From Anaerolineales bacterium (GTDB lineage: Bacteria; Chloroflexota; Anaerolineae; 4572-78; J111): 64,000 nt of DNA. Positions 7,557-18,216 of the stretch are shown in pieces. The stretch lies in NCBI GenBank assembly GCA_020634855.1, contig JACKAU010000012.1:124001-188000 (forward strand). Reading direction: 5' to 3'. Each line of letters begins with the position of its first letter. Position 1 is the stretch's first letter. The notes below the pieces were generated by a model. It searched no databases. It had not been told where the DNA came from and worked only from the letters and a program-made list of their open reading frames with translations. The position numbers and the translations under genes were made by a program.

Positions 7557-8246
7557 TTGGATGACAACTTCCTATATTACCCCGAACTGTTTACATTTTT
7601 GCGGGAACTCAAAGCCAACAATAACCGGGAGTGGTTCGAGGCCAACAAACGGCGCTATGAGAAACAAGTCCGCGAGCCGTTGCTTGATTTTGTGTCTGAT
7701 TTCGGCCTACGGCTGCCGGAAATCAGCCCGTACTACGTGGCTGACGCCCGCAAGTCCGGCGGTTCGCTCTTCCGCATCTATCGCGATGTACGCTTTTCTA
7801 AGGATAAGAGTCCCTACAAAACCCACGCCGGTATTCAATTTCGCCACGCGAGGGGTAGGGATGTTCACGCGCCCGGCTTTTATCTGCATCTAGAACCGGA
7901 AGAGGTCTTTGCCGGCGTTGGCATCTGGCACCCGGACAATCAAACTCTGGGTAAAATCCGCGATGCCATCGTCGACGATCCGGATCGCTGGCTGGCGGTC
8001 AAAACCGACGCAGCGTTCACCCGCACCTTCGATCTGCGCGGCGACTCGCTCATCCGCCCGCCCAAAGGCTACGAGGCCGACCATCCTCACATCGAAGACC
8101 TCAAGCGCAAAGATTTCATCGCCGTAGCCACCTACAGCGAAGTCGACGCCGTCCGGCCCGAATTTATCGATGAGTTTGCCGGTTGCTGTCGCAATGCCTC
8201 ACCATTTATGGCGTTTCTGACTACATCGATAGGTTTGCCGTGGTAG
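7557..8246 (+). CDS. DUF2461 domain protein
   Basis: A protein of about 229 residues matching the DUF2461 family (TIGR02453) along its length: FLRELKANNNREWFEANK near the start, RIYRDVRFSKDKSPYKTHAG in the middle, and a final PFMAFLTTSIGLPW. The function of the family is unknown. I chose the TTG at 7557 because the family usually begins just there. The frame is open upstream to an ATG at 7449, but that would overlap the previous gene by 50 bases and add residues with no family likeness. The start is therefore uncertain. Confidence 0.8.
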   Translation: MDDNFLYYPELFTFLRELKANNNREWFEANKRRYEKQVREPLLDFVSDFGLRLPEISPYYVADARKSGGSLFRIYRDVRFSKDKSPYKTHAGIQFRHARGRDVHAPGFYLHLEPEEVFAGVGIWHPDNQTLGKIRDAIVDDPDRWLAVKTDAAFTRTFDLRGDSLIRPPKGYEADHPHIEDLKRKDFIAVATYSEVDAVRPEFIDEFAGCCRNASPFMAFLTTSIGLPW

Positions 8247-8302
8247 GGAAATATCGAAAATCCCCTGTTTCAACCCTAACTCCGGAGCAATAATTGGTAG
8301 CC

Positions 8303-9265
8303 CTACTCGGGTTGTGATGAAAAATCAGGCGAATGCCCGCTCAACATTTCCGCGACCGTCGCTGCCAATTCGGCTCGAAACTCCGGCGGCTCCAATATTT
8401 CCATTTTGTCGCCCCAACTGAGCAGCCAACCCTTAATCTGTCTGAATTCACGCGGCTGGTAAATCATAATTCGATCATGAGGATTAGTCGTGTCAGCCGC
8501 TTGTTCTTTGATAAAACTGTAATGCTGAGCCTCTCGGACCCAGCGCACCACCGATTGATCAAAGCGGACGATAATCTGGGTGGGGCTTCGCTCCATCGTA
8601 TAGCGTTCAGGTTGGCGCGGCTCAAAGGTTTCCCGCCGGACTTGCAGATCGTCGATGCGATCCAGCCGGAACATCCGCCGATCCTGTCGCAGCCGGCAGT
8701 AGGCTGTCAGCATCCAGACTTTGTCGAAAAAAACCAGTTCGATTGGCTCAACATCGCGCTCGGTGACAGCGTTGGTGTTAAGGGCGTGATAACGGATATG
8801 GACAATTCGTTTTTCATGGATGGCCTCTTGTAGGGTCAACAACTTTTCGTCATCGAAATCGAGCTTGGTTTTGTCTAAGGTATGAAAGTGGATAATGGCT
8901 GCCAGCGCTTCAACCTGTTTCAACGTGGTTGAAGGCAGGACCGCTCGCACTTTTTCCAGGGCTGTTGCAGCGGTGGAACGGGTCGATCCCTCCTTTGCCC
9001 AACCTGACAGCATGGCAATCGCCAAGTAAAGGGATCGGGCTTCGTTAGCGGTAAAGGTGATCGGCGGCAGGTAGTAGCCTTCCATCAGCCGGTAGCCTTC
9101 GCCGGGAATAGCCACAATTGGCACGCCGACTTCGCATAGCGCCTGGATATCGCGGTAAACGGTACGCTCGCTAATCTCGAATTGCTGCGAGAAATCCTGG
9201 GCGCGCATCAACCCCCGGCTCTGAAAGAGCAACAGGTAGCCCATTAGTCGATCAACCCGATTCAT
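8303..9265 (-). CDS. HTH/WYL-domain transcriptional regulator (YafY type)
   Basis: A 320-residue regulator. Residues 3-58 are an HTH_11 DNA-binding domain (DFSQQFEISERTVYRDIQAL). Residues about 140-225 are a WYL domain, which senses small ligands or nucleic acids; the motif region VHIRYHALNT and FFDKVWMLTAYCRLR is present with the W/Y/L trio partly replaced. A WCX-like domain ends the protein. It is the last gene of a probable operon with the acetyltransferase (gap of eight bases) and the aminotransferase, so it may regulate that operon. Confidence 0.85.
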   Translation of the reverse strand: MNRVDRLMGYLLLFQSRGLMRAQDFSQQFEISERTVYRDIQALCEVGVPIVAIPGEGYRLMEGYYLPPITFTANEARSLYLAIAMLSGWAKEGSTRSTAATALEKVRAVLPSTTLKQVEALAAIIHFHTLDKTKLDFDDEKLLTLQEAIHEKRIVHIRYHALNTNAVTERDVEPIELVFFDKVWMLTAYCRLRQDRRMFRLDRIDDLQVRRETFEPRQPERYTMERSPTQIIVRFDQSVVRWVREAQHYSFIKEQAADTTNPHDRIMIYQPREFRQIKGWLLSWGDKMEILEPPEFRAELAATVAEMLSGHSPDFSSQPE

Positions 9266-9273
9266 TTCAAGCC

Positions 9274-9909
9274 CTATGTCTCGCGGTAATCCGGATTGCG
9301 CCAGACAATAAAGGCCGCCTTATTGTCACAGGATGGTTCATCAACGTAGTCATACAAGATGCCGTAAATTTCCCAGCCCACCTTGAGTTGAACACTGACG
9401 GTAGGATCGAATAGTTCGCCTTGTTTGACCTTTTCAACATAGGTTTCAACCGGCATTTGAGTTTTATACCGGCCATATCCTTTAAGCAGTCCCCCGGCCA
9501 CGTGGCCTTTCAAGTTCAGACGCCGGATCAGATCGCGACGAGCCGTATAGAGCATTCGGGCAATGCCGTGCCGCCGGTATTCTGGTAGTACGCCGATATC
9601 CGCTCCGTACAGCCAATCGCCGTTGGGCTCGTGATGGCCTAGCCAGTTGTGATCGACAGCGTCGATGAAACGGTGTTGGAAATTATCGAAATCGACGGTG
9701 GTGCGAAAATCGGTGGAACAGGCCACGACCTGCCCCTCAGCGGTGACGACCGCCAACTGCCCTTCGGGAAAGCGTTCAATTTGGGCGCGATAGTGGGCGG
9801 CGGTGATAATTTCTGCTTCGGCCAAGGTGGGAAAGCTGGCCCGCTGAACCGCTTCGAGTTGGTCGGCCATCGCGGGAGTGCTGGTAACTACGGTGAAGGT
9901 TTCGACCAT
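9274..9909 (-). CDS. GNAT-family N-acetyltransferase
   Basis: A 211-residue acetyltransferase. The acetyl-CoA binding motif A is clear as DIGVLPEYRRHGIARMLY at about 105-122, with the R-x-x-G-I-A loop. The start lies one base after the stop of the aminotransferase, so the two are coupled. The substrate is not evident; the pairing suggests an amine or amino acid produced or used by the aminotransferase. Confidence 0.85.
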   Translation of the reverse strand: MVETFTVVTSTPAMADQLEAVQRASFPTLAEAEIITAAHYRAQIERFPEGQLAVVTAEGQVVACSTDFRTTVDFDNFQHRFIDAVDHNWLGHHEPNGDWLYGADIGVLPEYRRHGIARMLYTARRDLIRRLNLKGHVAGGLLKGYGRYKTQMPVETYVEKVKQGELFDPTVSVQLKVGWEIYGILYDYVDEPSCDNKAAFIVWRNPDYRET

Positions 9910-9910
9910 G

Positions 9911-11263
<1,353 letters not shown>

Positions 11264-11775
11264 AAAATTTTCCTTTGTTTCAATGTGGGGTGTTGATGGA
11301 AAATCATTATATGAGAGTTAAGATTGGGTGTCAATGCCGGTTTTGCCCGCTTTTGCTCGTAGACTTTTTAAAAATCTTTTAATTGGGAGATGATTGGTGA
11401 AATTTTTAATTTGTGTTAGAATACGCACCCAAAAGTTAGGTAAGTTATTGCCACTAGCCATTTTGGAGCAAGCACGCCAATTAAAACATGATTGAATCCG
11501 GTCTATTTCCATCACATCACCAGACGTCTCAATCATTCCTTCGATGTCCATCTCAAAATCGATCTTGTTAAAAGCCAATCATATTCGTCACAATGTTGCT
11601 AGAAAGTCATATTCCGGTCAATTAATTCTATTTTTCTCGCGGCTACATTTATTTTTCTGACGTCTCATTTAATTCCCAATGTTGTGAAAGCCAAATTATT
11701 TTTCTTGTTGAGACAGTGATTTTAAGATCGTTTGAAAATTCACTTGTTTATTTTTCTAAAAAGGAGAAACTCATT
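11264..11775. other. AT-rich intergenic region
   Basis: About 510 bases with no gene I can support. A TTG-started 86-codon frame on the minus strand (11318-11578) has unusual composition and no likeness to any family, so I do not call it. The stretch carries the promoters of the divergent aminotransferase operon and of the small gene at 11776. Confidence 0.4.
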
Positions 11776-11970
11776 ATGGATGAACTGGTAAAACTGGTTT
11801 CTGTGAAAACCGGTCTATCGGAGGAAATGTCAAAGGTGGCAGTAGAAACCGTTATTAGTCACCTTAAAGACAAGCTGCCGGCGCCGCTCGCATCGCAAGT
11901 CGATGCGGCCCTTGGAGGAGGAGGGGCGGCAGGTGGTATCGCCAACATGGCAAAAGGTTTATTTGATTAA
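11776..11970 (+). CDS. Small DUF2267-like protein
   Basis: A 64-residue protein started at the ATG at 11776, with AAGGAG twelve bases before it. The helical part LVKLVSVKTGLSEEMSKVAVETVISHLKDKLP resembles the C-terminal half of DUF2267 and related proteins, followed by a glycine-rich GGGGAAGG tail. Function unknown. An inverted repeat of nine bases (AATGACCAA and TTGGTCATT) lies after the stop at about 11989-12026 without a T run. Confidence 0.6.
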   Translation: MDELVKLVSVKTGLSEEMSKVAVETVISHLKDKLPAPLASQVDAALGGGGAAGGIANMAKGLFD

Positions 11971-12140
11971 TTTTTGTTAATCTCCTTGAATGACCAAGTC
12001 TCTGTTTTGACGGGGATTTGGTCATTACCTGTGAACCCATCGCATTTCATGCGGGTTGTTTGGCTAATTTTTGGGAAATTTTGCAGGCTCACACTAATCA
12101 CACTTTACTATTATAACCAAATATAAGGAGGAATAACCCT

Positions 12141-13634
12141 ATGGGACCGTTTTTGGAGCAGTTCCTGGGAAGCTTTGGCGCTTATGCCTTGAATTTTGGA
12201 GGGGCCGCCTTGATTCTAGTGGGCGGCTGGATTTTGGCGCTGTTGATCTCTGCCGGCGTTCGAAAACTTCTGGAGCGCATATCGATAGATAATCAATTGG
12301 CCAAACGCATGGGCGCCAAGGAGAGTTTTGGCATCGAGGTGTTACTGGCCAGAATTGTCTTCTGGATCATTATGCTCTTTGTCATTGTGGCGGTGTTTCA
12401 GGCGTTGCAGCTTACGGCTGTTACCGCTCCGCTGAATACGCTGTTGGATAAAGTATTTGCTTTCATTCCGAATTTGTTAGCGGCAGCCGGTTTAGCCTTT
12501 GTGGCCTGGGTTTTAGCTACCCTGCTGCGTTTTATCGTGTCAAAAGCTTTGGGTGCAACCAAAATAGATGACACGCTTACTCGCGAAGCCGGCCTTGAGG
12601 AAGGTCGTCAAGTCCCAATGAGCGAGTCGCTGGCGACGATCATCTACTGGTTTGTTCTGTTGCTGTTCCTCCCGGCCATTTTGGGCGCTCTGAATATGAA
12701 CGGGCTACTGGCTCCCATTCAAAGCATGGTTAACGAGTTACTCGGCTTTTTGCCGAACATCCTTGGCGCGGCGATCATTTTGCTCATTGGTTGGTTTGTC
12801 GCCCGAATTATTCGCCAAATTGTGACCAATCTATTGGTCGCTGTCGGGGCGGATGGCCTGGGCACGCGCCTGGGCTTGACCGCCGCCTTTGGCGAACAAA
12901 GCTTGTCGGCGGTTATTGGGACGATAATTTATGTGCTAATCCTCATTCCGGTAATCATCTCTGCGCTTGATGCCCTCGATATCGCGGCGATTTCAGACCC
13001 GGCGACCAACATGCTCAATACGCTGCTCGACGCCATCCCCAATATCTTCGGCGCGATGATTATCTTGGTGTTGGCTTATTTCATTGGTCGTCTGGTATCG
13101 AGCTTGGTGACGACGCTGCTGACCAGTGTTGGTTTTAACCGCGTCTTAACCTTGATTGGCTTAGGCCAATCATCGTCTGAAGGCCAAAAGACCCCGTCGG
13201 AGATCGTGGGTTATTTGGTGTTAATCGGCGTTATGCTGTTTGCCACCATCGAAGCTGCCAACATTCTCGGCTTCGAGTTCTTGGCGGTCTTAGTTTCTGA
13301 GTTCTTAGTATTTGCCGGTCAAGTTATTTTGGCCATCATCATCTTTGGCATTGGTCTTTTCTTGGCCAACCTGGCGCGGAGTGTGATCTTAAGCATGGCC
13401 GGGACTAATGCCAATTTGTTGTCGCAGTTGGCTCGGGTGGCTATCATTGTGCTTACGGCGGCTATGGCGCTGCGGCAGATGGGCATCGCCGATGATATTG
13501 TCAATCTAGCTTTTGGCCTGACCTTAGGCGCTATTGCTGTGGCAGCGGCCCTGGCCTTTGGTTTGGGTTCACGTGAGATTGCCGGACGAGAAGTGGAAGG
13601 TTGGGTCAAGGCGCTCCGTTCGGATAATGACTAG
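12141..13634 (+). CDS. TM-helix-repeat, mechanosensitive-channel-like membrane protein
   Basis: A 497-residue integral membrane protein. It holds repeats of the Pfam TM_helix type (PF05552): each has an amphipathic or membrane helix ending in a phrase like LLGFLPNILGAAIILLIGWFVARI, seen at least three times (about 105-130, 195-225, 290-320). Proteins with these repeats are related to small-conductance mechanosensitive channels, but the conserved MscS beta domain is missing here. AAGGAGGA precedes the ATG. It seems to stand alone. Confidence 0.8.
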   Translation: MGPFLEQFLGSFGAYALNFGGAALILVGGWILALLISAGVRKLLERISIDNQLAKRMGAKESFGIEVLLARIVFWIIMLFVIVAVFQALQLTAVTAPLNTLLDKVFAFIPNLLAAAGLAFVAWVLATLLRFIVSKALGATKIDDTLTREAGLEEGRQVPMSESLATIIYWFVLLLFLPAILGALNMNGLLAPIQSMVNELLGFLPNILGAAIILLIGWFVARIIRQIVTNLLVAVGADGLGTRLGLTAAFGEQSLSAVIGTIIYVLILIPVIISALDALDIAAISDPATNMLNTLLDAIPNIFGAMIILVLAYFIGRLVSSLVTTLLTSVGFNRVLTLIGLGQSSSEGQKTPSEIVGYLVLIGVMLFATIEAANILGFEFLAVLVSEFLVFAGQVILAIIIFGIGLFLANLARSVILSMAGTNANLLSQLARVAIIVLTAAMALRQMGIADDIVNLAFGLTLGAIAVAAALAFGLGSREIAGREVEGWVKALRSDND

Positions 13635-13729
13635 ATCTTAGTCGAACTCGACTATGAAATGAACGAAATTAACTAACGTACAGAGAGCACAGCCAGAGCT
13701 AGGAGGCGGTATTAAAAATCCAACCAACT

Positions 13730-13818
13730 AAGATTGGGTCAGTCTGTTAACTTGAAACGGGGTTAAAAATGTCTTATATCAGTCTAATATCAGGTCATTT
13801 TTAGACTGACCCAATCTT
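13730..13818. repeat. 89-bp inverted-repeat element
   Basis: A perfect 16-bp pair (AAGATTGGGTCAGTCT at 13730-13745 and its complement at 13803-13818) encloses 57 bases. An inner AAAAATG/CATTTTT pair adds to the fold. It follows the TM-repeat gene, so it may end transcription or be a small non-autonomous mobile element. The rest of 13635-13873 holds nothing else I recognise. Confidence 0.55.
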
Positions 13819-13873
13819 TATAAAATAGCTTCTTAGACTGGATGTGCTCTCCTAATTTTTTTAAGGGATCTGT

Positions 13874-15071
13874 TTCACTACCGTACAGTTTTAATGAAAG
13901 GAATGAAGATTTAAGAAACGGCTACCACTCGGGGTAAACTCAATTTTCACCACAAAAAAGGAGTGAACCCAATGAGTGATAACCGCCAAGTCTATCGTGG
14001 CATAAAAAAAGGATTGCTGCAACTTTACCCCAAACAATTAACTGGAAATCAAGTTCGTCATCTCAATACGCTAACAGGAATGATGACGGGGATAGTCCAA
14101 GGCAAACGCTGTCATTTTGAAACAATGGCCTCAAAAACGCCTGGTTCAGGCAAAGTAACCAGTCGGGTCAAACGGTTCAGTCGCTACACCCAGAATGAGA
14201 GGATTGACCAAGAGACGTACTTTATGCCCTTCATCGAAGAGTTGGTGTTTGGGTTAGCCCACCGGGGTACGCTGGTTGTAGTCATGGATGGTAGCGAAGT
14301 AGGACGCCATTGTTTGGCCTTGGTGGTCAGTATGGTGTACAAGGGTCGCGCCTTACCGCTGGCCTGGACCGTGGTCAAAGGCAGCAAAGGGCACTTTCCT
14401 GAGACGGCCCACATTGAATTATTGGACCAAATCAAAGCCATCATTCCAGCTGAAACGGATGTCATTTTTCTGGGTGATGGTGAATTTGACGGTATCACCT
14501 TACAAGCCGAAATCGAAGGGGCTGGCTGGCATTATGCGTGTCGTACCGCTCATAATTGTTGGGTCTGTGAACAAGGTAACTGGCTGCAACTCAACGAACT
14601 GAGCCAACAAGCCGGTGATTATGTTTGTTTGTCCAATGTCGCGTTCACCTTACAAGCTTATGGCCCGGTAACAACTATTGTCTGGTGGCATCCGGATTAC
14701 AAAGAGCCTATCTATCTGGTCTCTAATTTTGAACTGGGGGATGAAGCCATCTATTGGTATCGCCACCGGTTCCGCATCGAAACCTTTTTCTCTGACCAGA
14801 AAAGTCGAGGCTTTCACCTACACAAAAGCCATATTGATGACCCAGAGCGGTTGGCTCGCTTAATGATCGCCGCTTGCCTGGCTTACATCTGGATCATCTT
14901 TCTGGGTGTTATCGCTCACCGGGATCAATGGACGGCCATCATTCATCGCACTGACCGCTGTGATTTAAGCCTTTTTCAATTAGGTCTGCGTTTGTTAGAC
15001 CATTTTCTCAATCTTGATTTACCCATTCCTTTTGCTTTAGCTTGGGTTGATTAAAAGTGTATGGTAGTGAA
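13874..15071 (+). mobile_element. Complete IS4-family insertion sequence
   Basis: The element is 1198 bp. Its ends are TTCACTACCGTACAGTTTTA (13874-13893) and, on the opposite strand at 15052-15071, TTCACTACCATACACTTTTA: 18 of 20 bases agree. Identical GGGATCTGT flanks lie at 13865-13873 and 15072-15080, a 9-bp target duplication as expected for IS4. It carries one intact transposase gene and looks recent. Confidence 0.92.
13972..15054 (+). CDS. IS4-family DDE transposase
   Basis: A 360-residue transposase that cuts and joins the ends of the surrounding element. Catalytic acids are Asp106 in VVVMDGSEVG, Asp169 in IFLGDGEFDG and Glu270. The IS4 signature Y-x2-R-x3-E-x6-K is exact: Tyr263, Arg266, Glu270, Lys277. 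The ATG at 13972 follows AAGGAG by eight bases. The frame is intact, so the element may be active. Confidence 0.93.
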   Translation: MSDNRQVYRGIKKGLLQLYPKQLTGNQVRHLNTLTGMMTGIVQGKRCHFETMASKTPGSGKVTSRVKRFSRYTQNERIDQETYFMPFIEELVFGLAHRGTLVVVMDGSEVGRHCLALVVSMVYKGRALPLAWTVVKGSKGHFPETAHIELLDQIKAIIPAETDVIFLGDGEFDGITLQAEIEGAGWHYACRTAHNCWVCEQGNWLQLNELSQQAGDYVCLSNVAFTLQAYGPVTTIVWWHPDYKEPIYLVSNFELGDEAIYWYRHRFRIETFFSDQKSRGFHLHKSHIDDPERLARLMIAACLAYIWIIFLGVIAHRDQWTAIIHRTDRCDLSLFQLGLRLLDHFLNLDLPIPFALAWVD

Positions 15072-15081
15072 GGGATCTGTA

Positions 15082-15591
15082 ATGATGCAGACATTACGCA
15101 ACGCAAGAAACGGCTTATCATTCAATCTATTTTCTGAGTCGCAGCAGGAGGATCGTCTCGCTCGAATACCGTGGTGGGTATGGGGCGCGTTGGTTTTCTT
15201 GGCGGTTATTGTCGCCATTATCGTGACTAGGCGTGAAAACGAAGAATTAGCGGCGGAACTGCCGGGGGCCAGGCTATTACCACCTAGCCCTAAGCCGGTC
15301 TCTCAACCCTTCGCGCCGGCGCCCGTTCCGATAATAGAGGCAGTCGAGCCGGTACCTGTTGCGCCCCCTGAACCGGTTGCTCCGACTGTACCCCCTCGCC
15401 CTGATAATCTCAAGCGGATCAAGGGTGTTGGCCCTAAAATTGAGAAACTGCTTAATGAAAATGGGATTACCACCTTCGCTCAGGTGGCTAGCATGGATCC
15501 GAGGGAAATTCAAGCCTTGCTGAATACGGTCGATTGGACTGATTTAGCCAATCCCACGACCTGGCCTGCGCAAGCCGGAGAACTAGAATAA
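15082..15591 (+). CDS. Single-pass membrane protein with C-terminal helix-hairpin-helix domain
   Basis: A protein of about 169 residues. A membrane segment (about 30-50, WWVWGALVFLAVIVAIIV) is followed by a Pro-Val-Ala-rich linker (about 70-112). The C-terminal domain (115-155, DNLKRIKGVGPKIEKLLNENG) is a helix-hairpin-helix like those that bind DNA or protein. The frame is open into the insertion sequence, but the ATG at 15082 is the natural start. The target duplication contains AGGGA, which is probably the ribosome binding site. The IS separates the gene from its original promoter. Confidence 0.7.
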   Translation: MMQTLRNARNGLSFNLFSESQQEDRLARIPWWVWGALVFLAVIVAIIVTRRENEELAAELPGARLLPPSPKPVSQPFAPAPVPIIEAVEPVPVAPPEPVAPTVPPRPDNLKRIKGVGPKIEKLLNENGITTFAQVASMDPREIQALLNTVDWTDLANPTTWPAQAGELE

Positions 15592-15664
15592 ATCGTAAAA
15601 ATCACGAAACATTGTGAGGGCTTTTTAAGGGCAAGCCGCGTACTTTGGGCTGATAATTAGCTCA

Positions 15665-16078
15665 TTACGAAATTGATTTATGCCTGTTTATAAGTTGTTG
15701 CTGTCGTTTTAACTTGCCCCTTACGGCAGAGAGCAAATGGTCTGTTTTAACAGGTTTGACAAGATAGTCATCTACCCCCAATTCTTTCCCGTAGCGAATT
15801 TCGCTATCTAATAAGCAGCCGGTTATAAATAGGAATGGGATGTTAATCCACGCTGAATTTTCACGAACCTGATGGAACAATTGGTATCCATCCATATCAG
15901 GCATGACAATATCTGACAAGATCAAATCAATCGTTTGGGTTTTGAGAATATCTAAGGCTTCAATTCCATTGCTGGCAGTTGAGGTTTGAAAGCCGGCAAT
16001 TTCTAACGGTAAACTGAGGTTATATAACATATCAGGATAATCATCAACTAGCAAAATTGATGGCCGAATTGTCATCAA
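15665..16078 (-). CDS. Single-domain response regulator (CheY-like)
   Basis: A 137-residue receiver domain alone. The acidic pocket is VDDYPD near residues 11-16, the phosphorylated residue is Asp56 in LSDIVMPDMDGY, and the switch Lys is in DDYLVKPVKTDHL near 111. There is no output domain. It is about half identical by eye to the receivers of the two regulators upstream, so the three probably arose by duplication. No histidine kinase lies nearby. Confidence 0.88.
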   Translation of the reverse strand: MMTIRPSILLVDDYPDMLYNLSLPLEIAGFQTSTASNGIEALDILKTQTIDLILSDIVMPDMDGYQLFHQVRENSAWINIPFLFITGCLLDSEIRYGKELGVDDYLVKPVKTDHLLSAVRGKLKRQQQLINRHKSIS

Positions 16079-16210
16079 GCTGCTCCTATTTTCGTAAACA
16101 TAGACTGCTTTCTTCTATATTAGCAAAACTACAGTGTGGGGTCTATGGTGCTTTTGTTTAAGAGTCTTGAATTAGCGTTTGAAAAAATAGGAGCAGTTTA
16201 TTATGATTTG

Positions 16211-16951
16211 TCAATCGGGTACGATCAGTCGATAGCCAACACCTCGTACGTTTTCAATATACCCAATTTGGTCGCTGGTGATACCCAGCTTACGCCTCAA
16301 AGACAAGATTAGGGGTCTTAACAAATTCCCCGCCTCGATATAATCTGCTTTGAACTCATGCGTAATCTCGATGATCTCCTGGGGGGACATAACTTTTCCT
16401 TGGACCCTCGTCAATTCTTCTAACAATACAAATTCTCGAGCCGATAATCTTAATTCTTCCTCATCTAACCATGCCCGATGTTGATCACTATCAATATGTA
16501 TGGGGCCAACGTGTAGCTCTTTTTGGGGCTTACCTTTAGAAAAATTGTACTGATCCATGGTTGTAATAATTTGCTCGGCGCGGCGGAGTTTTCCACGCAC
16601 TGCGGCTAGCAGATCAGGACCACGGATTGGTTTGGTTAAATAATCATCTACTCCCAATTCCTTTCCGTAATGAATATCGGTATCCATTGTTCGGGCGCTG
16701 AGAAAAATGAAAGGAATGGTAATCCATTTTGGATTTTCACGTACCTTTTCGTATAGCTGGTAGCCATTCATATTCGGCATCGCAATATCAGCCAAAATTA
16801 GACTAACGGTGTGGGCTTTTAAAACTTGGAGTGCTTGAAGGCCATCAGGCGCCGTATAAACCTGAAACCCTTCAATTTCGAGCGGGAGACTAATATTTTC
16901 TACTAAATCTGGTTCATCATCAACCACCAGAATAGAGGTTGGTGACTGCAT
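16211..16951 (-). CDS. OmpR-type response regulator
   Basis: A 246-residue regulator with a receiver (1-125; Asp55 in LADIAMPNMNGY, Lys in DDYLTKPIRG) and a winged helix DNA-binding domain (about 148-243) ending in the characteristic YIENVRGVGYRLIVP. The linker around 140-150 is longer than in typical OmpR proteins. It is a close paralogue of the gene at 17246 and has no partner kinase in the window. Confidence 0.9.
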   Translation of the reverse strand: MQSPTSILVVDDEPDLVENISLPLEIEGFQVYTAPDGLQALQVLKAHTVSLILADIAMPNMNGYQLYEKVRENPKWITIPFIFLSARTMDTDIHYGKELGVDDYLTKPIRGPDLLAAVRGKLRRAEQIITTMDQYNFSKGKPQKELHVGPIHIDSDQHRAWLDEEELRLSAREFVLLEELTRVQGKVMSPQEIIEITHEFKADYIEAGNLLRPLILSLRRKLGITSDQIGYIENVRGVGYRLIVPD

Positions 16952-17165
16952 AGCTAACTCCTTTTCCAGTCGTAAGTGAAATATAAGATGAAAGAGACAG
17001 AAATTTCTGGCATCCTAGTCGGCCTAGTCTATTTAAGTATATCATATCGCGTTATACACTGCAACGAGCATGCTCGAATTTCAAGTTGGAAGCGTTTCGG
17101 TTTGGGGGGTAAACTTCAGGTCGGTTCGAAAAGATAAACAGCTTAACTATTGATAGAATTGCATT

Positions 17166-17203
17166 CATTAAAAAACCACCTCTTGGCTAACTAAGAGGCG
17201 GTT
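17166..17203 (-). terminator. Rho-independent terminator
   Basis: AACCACCTCTT (17174-17184) and AAGAGGCGGTT (17193-17203) form an 11-bp stem with one mismatch and an eight-base loop. Read on the minus strand the hairpin is followed by TTTTTAAT. It ends the transcript of the regulator gene at 17246-17989. Confidence 0.75.
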
Positions 17204-17245
17204 TGATTTAGGCACAATCTTGGGGTATTTGGCAGTTCAGACAGC

Positions 17246-17989
17246 TCAATAGTTGGGTAACAAAAGGCGATAACCCACACTCCGGACGTTCTCAATGAAG
17301 CCTGTATCGCCGATGTCAAAACCAAGTTTTCGTCGGAGTGAATGGAGCAGAGGTCCTAAAAGGGTAGTAGCCTCAGAACTGTTTGCGGTTAGATTATGGG
17401 TGGTCTTGACTAATTCTTGTGGTGACAGAACCGAACCCGGGTTTTCGGCCAGACAGGCTAGCAAAAGGAATTCTTTGGCGGACAATTTAATCTCTTCATT
17501 ATTAAGCCATACTTTATGTTGATTTAAATCGATATGTAAATTGCCAATATTGATATATTCTGGCGGCTCGGCACGTGAAGTCGCCTGATGCATAAGCGTT
17601 TCTTCCAATTCTCTAGCTCGGCGCAGTCTTCCTTTTACGGCTGAAAATAATTCCGCCACGCGAACAGGTTTGATAATATAGTCATCAACCCCTAATTCCC
17701 GGCCATAATCGATATCAGTGTTAAGGCCGCGGGCGGTTAAAAATATAAAAGGAACAAAAAGCCACTCCGGATTTTCACGGACTTTTTGGTATAGCTGGTA
17801 CCCATTCATATTCGGCATGGCAATATCGGCCAAGATCAAGTCAATATCTTCTGACTCAAGTTTAGCTAACGCTTGTAAGCCGTCTGGAGCAGAGTGTACT
17901 TGATATCCCTCGGCATCTAAGGCCAAGACAATATTCTCTAGTAAATCAGGTTCGTCATCAACAACTAAAATGGACGCCTTTGTGTGCAT
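17246..17989 (-). CDS. OmpR-type response regulator
   Basis: A 247-residue regulator: receiver at 1-125 with Asp55 in LADIAMPNMNGY and the Lys in DDYIIKPVRV, then a winged helix domain (about 150-245) ending FIENVRSVGYRLLLP. It is closely related to the regulator at 16211. A hairpin terminator follows it, so it is transcribed apart from its paralogue. The stimulus is unknown. Confidence 0.9.
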   Translation of the reverse strand: MHTKASILVVDDEPDLLENIVLALDAEGYQVHSAPDGLQALAKLESEDIDLILADIAMPNMNGYQLYQKVRENPEWLFVPFIFLTARGLNTDIDYGRELGVDDYIIKPVRVAELFSAVKGRLRRARELEETLMHQATSRAEPPEYINIGNLHIDLNQHKVWLNNEEIKLSAKEFLLLACLAENPGSVLSPQELVKTTHNLTANSSEATTLLGPLLHSLRRKLGFDIGDTGFIENVRSVGYRLLLPNY

Positions 17990-18216
17990 CGCCTATCCTT
18001 AATTTCGTTTATCGGTAGCGGAATTAGTACTTGGTATAGTTTATCCGATAATTAGATATAATTACATAAATAAAATATATAGATTCCGTTGAATTGGTCG
18101 CAAGAAAAATTTGTTTTGTGCCAAACGTGGATTTTTTTGTTGGCATTTGTCATTTTTACCTTATCCGATTATCCTTTTGGCTGATTTAATCATAACTAGA
18201 GTAAATTGAAGCGATT

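Noticed and set aside
11318..11578. 86-codon frame on the minus strand
   Set aside because: It starts with TTG, has no ribosome binding site I can see, and its composition is unlike the neighbouring genes.
11989..12026. Hairpin after the small DUF2267-like gene as a terminator
   Set aside because: The stem has only nine pairs, the loop is about 20 bases and no T run follows.
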